A DNA stretch of 30,600 nt from a virus: positions 1 to 30,600 of the IMG/VR virus record IMGVR_UViG_3300010430_000337; one strand, 5' to 3'. Made by a program: the position numbers and the translations under genes. The notes under the pieces are model-generated. The model saw only the letters and a list, made by a program, of their open reading frames with translations, had not been told where the DNA came from and did no database searches. Positions 1 through 6,549 of this stretch are shown here, in pieces (the stretch's first letter is position 1; each line of letters starts with the position of its first letter).

Positions 1-1318
1 AGACGCGGACTTGATTCGCCGTCGCCTCCCACGATCCGCGCGTCCACGACTTGACCTCGAGCACGTTGTCGACGGTGAACTCGGGTTGCGCTCCGGGCGT
101 GTAGTCGTCGCGGGCGAGCGCGATCTTCCACTTCTTGTCGGACTCGTCGCGGATGAGGACGCCGTCGATCTGCTGTTCCACGCGCTGGACGAGCGCCTCG
201 ATCGCCTCGGGGTTGTCGATCAACATCGAGAACCCGTTCCCCTCGGCCTTGAGCGTGGCCCCCACGGTACGGAAGTTCGCGTCGTCGATCGTCGACGGGT
301 CGAAGCGGAACCCGTCCTTCGCCGTGAGCGCGATGTAGAGGACGTTGACGGGGTTCGCGTCGCCGGAGTTGACGATCTCCCCGCCGGCGGTGAGCGCGAC
401 GGGATTCGGCGTCCGCCGAAGCGTGATCGCCCACGGCTCCGGCGTCGTCGTGTTTCCGACGTAGGCCCGGTTCTCGTAGTTCGTGACGTAGCAGAACCCG
501 CGATAGGCCGGCGTCACGCCGTCTTGACTCTGAAAGCCCGCGCCGAAGGTGAGGTTGAGCGTGCACCCCGAGCCCGGCGAGAGGTCCAGAGTCGCGACCG
601 TCGTCGAGACAGGGTTCGACGGCTTCGTGGAGTAGATCCCGCCAGACAGGAGCGAGACCGTCGCGACGGCATCGGAGACCCCGACCGTATCGACGCGAAA
701 CCGAGCCGCGAATCCGAACGTACCGCCGACGCAGAAGAGCGTGTCCCCGACCGTGTATCCCGTTCCGGCCGCGGCGATCGTTGCGCCGGTGACGATCGCC
801 GAGCCGAGGTAGCTCGACGGGGATTGAGTGTTCGAGCCCGCGAAGAACTGGAACGTCCCCTGGACGCCGCCCGTCCCGCCCTCGTCGGGGTCGCCGAAGA
901 GCTGCGGCTTGTCGATCGTGAACGTGCCGCCGGCGGCCACCGAACCGGAGAATGCCTCCTTCTCGCCGATGCGGACCCGGGTGAGCTCGTCGACCGGGTA
1001 CTCCCCTCCGCCGCACAGGAGGAGCTGGAAGCCCATCGCGTAGCGATAGCCGCGGATGATGTCCTCGTCGGAGAGGAGCGAGACCTGCACGGAGTCGACG
1101 ATCGGGTTCGCGCGAAGGTCGCCCCACCACGCGAAGTTCGGCCCTTTGATCTCGACGGTCCCGAAGAGCCACGGGACGACGCGATCTTCGGTCGCGGTGG
1201 GGAACGAGAAGTCTCCGACGCCGGCCGGCTTGAGCTGCTCACGCTTCGGCTTCGGACGGAAGAGCTCGTTGAGGATCGTCGAGAACGCGAAGAGGAAGAC
1301 CGAGTACCAGAACCCCAC
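1..1318 (-). CDS. Tail tip / host-specificity (J-like) protein, 3' part missing
   Basis: An open frame starts with GTG at 1318 and runs to the window edge without a stop (at least 439 residues). The start overlaps the upstream stop by one base (TAGTG) and lies behind AGGGGA. Residues 4-20 are hydrophobic and followed by RPKPK. Then comes a block with DFSFPTATEDRVVPWLFGT and KGPNFAWWGDLR, which I recognise from phage tail-tip proteins that cap the tube and contact the host. Residues about 177-259 are an inserted beta-rich module (542-790), after which the family-like sequence resumes with VTPAYRGFCYV. Position after Dit-like and hub genes fits a central tail-tip protein. The missing C-terminal part would normally carry receptor-binding or fibre-anchoring regions. 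The family assignment rests on motif recall and gene order, not on a search. Confidence 0.8.
   Translation of the reverse strand, partial: MGFWYSVFLFAFSTILNELFRPKPKREQLKPAGVGDFSFPTATEDRVVPWLFGTVEIKGPNFAWWGDLRANPIVDSVQVSLLSDEDIIRGYRYAMGFQLLLCGGGEYPVDELTRVRIGEKEAFSGSVAAGGTFTIDKPQLFGDPDEGGTGGVQGTFQFFAGSNTQSPSSYLGSAIVTGATIAAAGTGYTVGDTLFCVGGTFGFAARFRVDTVGVSDAVATVSLLSGGIYSTKPSNPVSTTVATLDLSPGSGCTLNLTFGAGFQSQDGVTPAYRGFCYVTNYENRAYVGNTTTPEPWAITLRRTPNPVALTAGGEIVNSGDANPVNVLYIALTAKDGFRFDPSTIDDANFRTVGATLKAEGNGFSMLIDNPEAIEALVQRVEQQIDGVLIRDESDKKWKIALARDDYTPGAQPEFTVDNVLEVKSWTRGSWEATANQVRV
542..790 (-). repeat. GGTGY-type inserted domain, copy in the tail-tip protein
   Basis: Residues about 177-259 of the tail-tip protein read IAAAGTGYTVGDTLFCVGG, then a VDTV strand, then GGIYSTKPSNPVSTT and finally GSGCTLNLTF. 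The same order of motifs occurs in three other places in the window. The flanking sequences YLGS and VTPAYRGF look like the two sides of a single family block split by this insert. The copy is more diverged than the others: it has AAGTGY instead of GGTGY and lacks the TTGGGG run. Confidence 0.75.
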
Positions 1319-2136
1319 TAGACGATCCCCTGCTGGTTCGGGTTGATCTTCGGCACGAAGGCGAAGCCGCCGAAGTTGATCGCGTTGTCGAACTTCGAGG
1401 AGCAGACCGCGATCGTGTGCTCGCACCCGGCGAAGACGTTCACGGACGCCGGCGTCGTGCCGAACGGCAGAAGGAGCTCTAGGTCGTTCCCCGAGTGCGA
1501 CAGGACGAGTCGGTAGTCGGTGCCGCCGAGCACCTCGACCATCCCGCCGTCGAACCACCCGTCGGTATAGGTGCCCGAGAGACCGGGCACCGTGAGCGTC
1601 CTCCCCGACTGCCCGCTCGGCGCGAGGGCCGACGCGCGGTAGGCCGGGTCGGAACTCGAAACCGTGCACTGATCGTCGTAGAGGACGCGGTTGCACGAGG
1701 CGCACTGCTTCTCCCGCGGGTAGACGCGGTCCCCCCCGCCGATGCTCTGCCGGCACGACACTTTCGCGACGCGGAGATCGTCGACGAAGGAGACGGTATC
1801 GACGAACCCCTCGAAGATCCGAATCGTCTCGATCGCCGAGTCCGACCGCTGGAACCGATCCACCTCGACCGAGACCCGATTCCCTGGGACGCTCGACTTC
1901 CAGACGTCGGCGAACGCATCGTCGCCGGGGAGCTGGATCTCGAACTTGTTGTTCCGCTCGGCGGGCCCGAAGCGAACGGGTCCCCGCGAGATCGCGCGCG
2001 GGACGTAGGTGAGCGAGTTCGCGACGACCGAGTCCTCGGACGAGGTGTAGAAGTAGGACGTGGCGCCGGAGGTGAAGCGGTAGACCTCGACCGGCCTGCT
2101 GGCCTCGACGGTCTCCTCGTAAGCCGCGTAGGTCAC
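1318..2136 (-). CDS. Tail hub protein, DUF2163 / phage BR0599 family (gene transfer agent gp13-like)
   Basis: A 272-residue protein. I place the start at GTG 2136, where GTGA overlaps the upstream stop and GAGG lies at a proper distance. It also gives the usual family N-terminus (VTYAAYEETVEASRPVEVYRF). A longer GTG start at 2154 is possible. Six cysteines are present: C128, C145, C148, C157, C238 and C245. The C-terminus has CEHTIAVCSSKFDNAINFGG, a hallmark of this family. In gene transfer agents the homologue forms the baseplate hub below the distal tail protein and, as I recall, coordinates an iron-sulphur cluster through conserved cysteines. Between a Dit-like gene and a tail-tip gene the role fits. 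The peptidase gene that follows the hub in gene transfer agents is absent here. Confidence 0.82.
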   Translation of the reverse strand: MTYAAYEETVEASRPVEVYRFTSGATSYFYTSSEDSVVANSLTYVPRAISRGPVRFGPAERNNKFEIQLPGDDAFADVWKSSVPGNRVSVEVDRFQRSDSAIETIRIFEGFVDTVSFVDDLRVAKVSCRQSIGGGDRVYPREKQCASCNRVLYDDQCTVSSSDPAYRASALAPSGQSGRTLTVPGLSGTYTDGWFDGGMVEVLGGTDYRLVLSHSGNDLELLLPFGTTPASVNVFAGCEHTIAVCSSKFDNAINFGGFAFVPKINPNQQGIV

Positions 2137-3869
2137 TCGAAGACACCTCGGCACCCGACGGTGCAGTATTCATCGACCCCGCCGCGCTGGGTTCGAAGCT
2201 CGATCCGGTCCTGGTCGAAGCGCATCTTCTCGACGAACTCGATCCGATCGACGATCGACTGCGAGTAGGACGCGGCCCAGTTCGAATCGACGGTGAGCGT
2301 CTCCTCCGTCGCGTCGATCTCGACCGAGGAGAGCACGGTCCGCAGGACCGCCGGCGTCCCGTCGTTGAACGAGATCCGGATCACGTTCCGCGGCTGGGCG
2401 GCGCCCACGAACCGCGTGTAGCCGTCGTTCCGGACGTTCATCGTCGCCACGCCGGAGGAGATGTCGTCGGTGAGCGTGAGGTCGCTCTTCTTCGTCGGCA
2501 GGTAGAACGAGACCTGCCGACCGCGGAGCGCGTAGAGCACTTGACGAAGCGCCCAGGACGCCGCGCGCCCCTTCGCGAAGAACGTCTTCGGACGAACGGG
2601 CTTGTGGGTCGGCCAGTCCGACGCGACGTAGACGAGGCCGGCGATCGAGTCGAGGTCCGTGACTTCGATGTCGAAGGCCTCGGGTGACGTCGCCCCCTCC
2701 ATTCCGTTGTCGTCGTCGAAGAGCACCTTCGAATTGAAGGACGAGAAGCCCGACGTGTCCGCGAGGTCGGCCTCGTTGTCCGTCACCCGAAACCGAACGG
2801 TGCCAAGGTCGAGCACCGCGTTCGGATAGCGGGCCCCGGAGACGCGCCCCTCGATGACGCACAGGCGCAACGGTGCGACCGTCACGCCGACGGCGTGCGA
2901 GTTCGACGTCGCGCTCGTGAAGGTGATCGTCGACGACGTGAGCGAGTCCACGACGAGCACGTCGAAGGCTCCGGTCGCCTCGTCGATGATGATCGCGTTC
3001 CCGCCGACCCGGAAGTCCCGGTAGTCGGTCGAGCCGACCGTGATCGTCGTGTCGCCGGCGGTGACGGCCGCGGCGACCTCGGTCTCGTGCTTCCAGAACG
3101 GAACCCCGAAGGTGTTCCCCTGCCACGCGAAGAGGACGTTCTGGATCGTCTGGCGCTCGCCGTCCTCGTAGAGCCGGAAGTCGTACTCGAGGAACTGCCG
3201 CGGGCTCTCGCGCATCGACGGCCGCTTCTCCTTCCCGGAGATGGCCGCGTGGATCTGAGTGACCCACTCGAGCACCTCGACGAGCTCGTCGTCGTTCTCC
3301 GGGCGCACGTCGAAGAGGATGATCCGCGTGATCGAGATCGGGATCGAGATCGTCCCCGACGCGAACGCGAAGTCGAGCGTATCGTCGACGACCCCCGGGC
3401 CGACCGTCGAGATCGTGAGCACGAGGTCGACCGTCTGCATCGGGTCGAGGTCCGACGGAAAGCCGGGGAGCGTCGCGAGGTCGACCCCTGCGCCGGCGTT
3501 GCTCGTGTAACCCGTCCAGGAGTGGGTCGCCGTACGGAACGCGGAGTGGACGTCCACGTCGACGAGCTGCGTCGACAGGAGGTTCGGGTACGCGATCGTC
3601 CGCGGGAGGACGTGCACCCGATCGAACCATGCCGGGATCCCGGTTCCGTCCTTCGTCGTCGACGCGTAGCTCCCGAAGGCCTGCACGACCCGCGCCGGCG
3701 CGGCCGTCTGGAGCTCGCCCACGGAGTTCGGCGCCACCGGGAACGCGACCGGAACGATCTCGGGTTCGGCGGGGTTGAGGTAGGCGTCGGACGAGACGCC
3801 CGACTGCTGCCCGAAGATCAGGACCTCGAGCGGGCCGAGGGTTCCAGACGTGCTCGCGAAGCTCGCCAC
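2133..3869 (-). CDS. Distal-tail (Dit)-like baseplate protein
   Basis: A 578-residue protein with GTG start at 3869 behind TAGGA. The N-terminal 200 residues are beta-rich. A central region with EYDFRLYEDGERQTIQNVLFAW followed by GVPFWKHETEV resembles distal tail proteins that form the ring joining tube to hub. The middle has strands typical of phage tail proteins (TAGDTTITVGSTDYRDF, GGNAIIIDEATGAFDVLVV). No catalytic motif is visible. The stop overlaps the hub start as GTGA, so the two are probably translated in step. Function is inferred mainly from gene order (tape measure, two tail proteins, this gene, hub, tip) and from general resemblance. The protein is larger than a minimal Dit of about 200-300 residues and may include carbohydrate-binding or other extra modules. 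Confidence 0.6.
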   Translation of the reverse strand: MASFASTSGTLGPLEVLIFGQQSGVSSDAYLNPAEPEIVPVAFPVAPNSVGELQTAAPARVVQAFGSYASTTKDGTGIPAWFDRVHVLPRTIAYPNLLSTQLVDVDVHSAFRTATHSWTGYTSNAGAGVDLATLPGFPSDLDPMQTVDLVLTISTVGPGVVDDTLDFAFASGTISIPISITRIILFDVRPENDDELVEVLEWVTQIHAAISGKEKRPSMRESPRQFLEYDFRLYEDGERQTIQNVLFAWQGNTFGVPFWKHETEVAAAVTAGDTTITVGSTDYRDFRVGGNAIIIDEATGAFDVLVVDSLTSSTITFTSATSNSHAVGVTVAPLRLCVIEGRVSGARYPNAVLDLGTVRFRVTDNEADLADTSGFSSFNSKVLFDDDNGMEGATSPEAFDIEVTDLDSIAGLVYVASDWPTHKPVRPKTFFAKGRAASWALRQVLYALRGRQVSFYLPTKKSDLTLTDDISSGVATMNVRNDGYTRFVGAAQPRNVIRISFNDGTPAVLRTVLSSVEIDATEETLTVDSNWAASYSQSIVDRIEFVEKMRFDQDRIELRTQRGGVDEYCTVGCRGVFE

Positions 3870-3878
3870 GGCGGCATC

Positions 3879-4916
3879 CTACGCCGTGACCTTCTTGTAG
3901 GCGATCCCCTGGTAGTACGTCCGCCAGTCGAGGAGCGCGGTCCCCCGGCGGCCCGCGGGGAAGACGACGTAGGTGTCCGCCCCGAGCGTGATCTCCTGCC
4001 CCGGCGTGAGGTTGTGCATCGAGATCCCGAGCACGTCGGGGAGCTGGCCCAGCGGGTAGGCGAACGAGTTCGTCGCGTCGACGTAGACCGGCTCGATCGC
4101 GTACGTCGGGAGGAACCCGGTCGTCGGGTCGACGACGAAGTTCCCGAGGTGGGGCGCCACGATCCCGGCGCGGAACCCGCCGGAGCAAACCTGCTTGTCT
4201 TCGCCGGCGGAATCGGTCCAGTTCGCCGAGTTCGTCATCGACGTCAAGCCGCAGACCTGGAGCCATTTCTCGCTTCCGCCCTGCCCCGGGAGGCTCTCGG
4301 CGTGGATCGTCGCGCACCGTCGCGCCGTCGCGCTGGAGATCGCGTTGAGCCCGTCGAGGAGGACCGAGTGCCCCGTGCTCACGCCGGTCGCGGTGAGCCC
4401 CGACGTCCCCGTCGCGTGGTAATGGCCGTAGCAGTATTCGCCGCCCGTCCAGTCGTTGAACTTGTCGAGCGTCCCGAACCCGAAGTGCCGGTAGACGTCG
4501 GTCTCCTGCTGCACGACGACGTGAATGTAGGCCGGGCTCGAGTCCTTCTCGAAGAAGTGGTAGCTCGGGTAGGGACCGTCGCCCAGGTCGTTGACGCATC
4601 GCTCGTCGTCGAGGCTCGCGTCGGCGTAGGGGCTCGCGCCGTTGTAGCCGTTGCCCGAGTCGTCGGTGTGATCGCCTGGATCGGTGCTCGTGTTGATGAA
4701 GCCGAGCGCCTGATGGAGGCTCATGTGATTCGGCGAGTCGGCGGCGTACTTCATCGAGACGTAAACGTCGCCCTTCGAGAGCGCGAAGATCCCCTCCGTC
4801 GAGACGGTTACGCCGTCGTCGATATGATCCTCCGTCCAGCCGTTCGCGACCGCGAACGTCGAGAGCTTCGACAGGAGATCCCCCATCCCGGAGGCGGTCG
4901 ACGTTTCGTAGGCCAT
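3879..4916 (-). CDS. Tail structural protein, uninterrupted paralogue of its upstream neighbour
   Basis: A 345-residue protein with ATG at 4916 and a strong GGAGG nine bases upstream, inside the end of the preceding gene. The N-terminus (TASGMGDLLSKLSTFAVANGWTEDH in two parts: helix, then NGWT) is common in phage tail-region proteins of unknown function. Three blocks match the upstream protein at 4921-6549: the N-terminal helix; RHFGFGTLDKF...GGEYCYG against NHFQGYLGFLDQ...NDEYAYP; and the C-terminal YVVFPAGRR...DW against YRIFTNGNRTQDW. I infer gene duplication. No enzyme motif or signal peptide is seen. It probably is a virion component near the tail tip, but its exact place is not known. 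Confidence 0.55.
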   Translation of the reverse strand: MAYETSTASGMGDLLSKLSTFAVANGWTEDHIDDGVTVSTEGIFALSKGDVYVSMKYAADSPNHMSLHQALGFINTSTDPGDHTDDSGNGYNGASPYADASLDDERCVNDLGDGPYPSYHFFEKDSSPAYIHVVVQQETDVYRHFGFGTLDKFNDWTGGEYCYGHYHATGTSGLTATGVSTGHSVLLDGLNAISSATARRCATIHAESLPGQGGSEKWLQVCGLTSMTNSANWTDSAGEDKQVCSGGFRAGIVAPHLGNFVVDPTTGFLPTYAIEPVYVDATNSFAYPLGQLPDVLGISMHNLTPGQEITLGADTYVVFPAGRRGTALLDWRTYYQGIAYKKVTA

Positions 4917-4920
4917 CGTC

Positions 4921-6549
4921 TCAGTCCTCCGCGATGCAGAAGTAGGACCAGTCCTGAGTCCGGTTCCCGTTCGTGAAGATGCGGTAGCGGTCGTCGCCGT
5001 CGGTGAGACGATCGAGCGCGACGATCGAACTCCCGCCGCGTGCGAACCAGAAGACGCCGCCGAGCTCGCCGGTGAGGTAGTAGTCGTTCCCCGTGATCGG
5101 GGTTTCCTGGCGGAACGGGATCACCGGACGGCGAAGGTACTCGTCCGCGGTGCCGGGCGACGGCTTGAGCACGAAGGAGGCCGTGCCGGGGACGCCGGAC
5201 GTCGGGACGACGTCCTTCATGCCGAAGCCCGTGTTCGCCACCATCGCGTCGGGTTCCGAGGTGTTCGGGATCGTGAGCGACGCGAGCGGGAAGACCCCGA
5301 ACTCGGTCTCGCTCGTACGCACCGACGCGGAGTTCGAGAGCGCGGCGGCGTGCGCGATCCACGAGCCGTCCGGGTGACGGACGAGGAAGGCGCCGGCCGG
5401 GTCGATCGCCGTCGACTGAGTCGGAATCGGCTCGACGATCCCGCCGAGGAGCACGCTCGACTCGTTGTAGAGCGCGTCGTCCCCCGAGACGCCGGACGCG
5501 ACGCAGAGAGGGTAGGCGTACTCGTCGTTCGTGCCGACCTGATCGAGGAAGCCGAGGTAGCCCTGGAAGTGATTGAACTGGACGCCGTCGTCGACCGCGC
5601 ACGAGAAGACGATCCGGCGGCCGTTGACGTTCGCATACCACGAGATGTCATCGCCGCTCGAGTCCTTGAGCGGGACGAAGGCGCCGTTCCCGTCGTCGGT
5701 CTCGCCTTCGTTGCCGACGGACGTGAGGAGCCCCGGCGAGATGCCGGGCTGCTCCTCGATCGTGAGCCCCGAGTTGAAGCCCGTGAAGCCGAGGAGGCAG
5801 AAGTTCCACGCGGTATCGAACCCGACGGTGAGCTCGTACGCCTTGATCCCGACGTAGATGTCGTCGGTGCCCGACAGGCCCGTCCCGTTGAGGATGAGGA
5901 CGCGCTCCTGGGTCGTCGCGTCCTGCCACGTCACGTTGAGCGTGCACCCCGACCCGCCGCCTCCCGTCGTCGCGATCGGGTTCGGCGTCGGCTCCTCCTC
6001 GTAGTTGCCGGCGGTGTCGACCGAGACGGCCGTCACGACGCCCCCGGAAACGGTGTCGACGTTGAAGATCGTCGCCGTCCCGCCCTCGCCGATGAGCCCA
6101 CCGACGAGCGTGAGCTTGTCGCTCACGGAGTAGCCGGTCCCGCCCGCGCCGATGGTCGCGCTCGCGGCCTCCTGGGACTCGCGCAGGACGCTCCAGTCCG
6201 CCGACGCGATCGTCGTCGTGATCGTGCACCCGGTCCCCGTCACTGAGGCGCCGGTGTCGACGTTCGTCTCGCCGGTGGTCGTCGCGCTCGTGCCCGGGTT
6301 CACCGTGTAGGCGCCGCCCCGGTAGATCCGCACCGTCGAGACGGCGCCGGTCGACACGGTGAGCACCTCGGCGGCTGCCGTGTGCCCCCCGACCGTGGTC
6401 CCGCCGTCGATCGCGAGGACGTCCCCGACCGCGTAGCCCGATCCCCCGGCCGTCACCGCGAGCGAGTCGACCCGCGAGTTCGTCATGACCTGCTTGAGGT
6501 CCTCGAGGAGCGCGAGGTAGCCGGCCGCCGTTCCTTCCTGCCACGTCAT
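4921..6549 (-). CDS. Tail structural protein with two inserted GGTGY domains
   Basis: A 542-residue protein starting at ATG 6549 in an ATGA overlap with the tape-measure stop. Residues 1-27 form a short helix (TAAGYLALLEDLKQVM). Two copies of the GGTGY module follow: residues about 30-114 and 130-208. The short stretch ADWSVLRESQEA stands between them. The remaining 330 residues are paralogous to the downstream 345-residue protein. That paralogue has neither module; its sequence passes directly from the helix through NGWTEDH to GDVYVSMKYA, matching TDDIYVGIKAY here. The core is therefore a tail protein and the modules are later insertions. The core's role is not known; its position right after the tape measure suggests a tail-tip or tail-surface component. 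Confidence 0.6.
   Translation of the reverse strand: MTWQEGTAAGYLALLEDLKQVMTNSRVDSLAVTAGGSGYAVGDVLAIDGGTTVGGHTAAAEVLTVSTGAVSTVRIYRGGAYTVNPGTSATTTGETNVDTGASVTGTGCTITTTIASADWSVLRESQEAASATIGAGGTGYSVSDKLTLVGGLIGEGGTATIFNVDTVSGGVVTAVSVDTAGNYEEEPTPNPIATTGGGGSGCTLNVTWQDATTQERVLILNGTGLSGTDDIYVGIKAYELTVGFDTAWNFCLLGFTGFNSGLTIEEQPGISPGLLTSVGNEGETDDGNGAFVPLKDSSGDDISWYANVNGRRIVFSCAVDDGVQFNHFQGYLGFLDQVGTNDEYAYPLCVASGVSGDDALYNESSVLLGGIVEPIPTQSTAIDPAGAFLVRHPDGSWIAHAAALSNSASVRTSETEFGVFPLASLTIPNTSEPDAMVANTGFGMKDVVPTSGVPGTASFVLKPSPGTADEYLRRPVIPFRQETPITGNDYYLTGELGGVFWFARGGSSIVALDRLTDGDDRYRIFTNGNRTQDWSYFCIAED
5926..6162 (-). repeat. GGTGY-type inserted domain, second copy in the tail protein
   Basis: Residues about 130-208 show the full signature: GAGGTGYSVSDKLTLVGG, then VDTVSGGVVTAVSV, GNYEEEPTPNPIATTGGGG and SGCTLNVTW. 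It is the closest of the copies to the one in the connector gene at 18979-19203, sharing GGTGYxVxDxLTLxGG, VSGGVVTxV and TTGGGGSxCTLxVT. Confidence 0.8.
6208..6462 (-). repeat. GGTGY-type inserted domain, first copy in the tail protein
   Basis: Residues about 30-114 show VTAGGSGYAVGDVLAIDGG, a TVSTGAVSTVRIYRGGAY segment and end with GTGCTITTTI. Relative to copy two it lacks the TTGGGG run but has the same order of glycine turns and strands. Confidence 0.78.

Noticed and set aside
2895-4976. Long plus-strand open frames (also 11-1321, 12754-14964, 17353-19893, 22125-23249, 23715-25766, 26234-28783)
   Set aside because: All lie opposite well-supported minus-strand genes and encode Arg/Val/Asp-rich low-complexity sequence typical of the reverse frame in GC-rich genes, with no motif.
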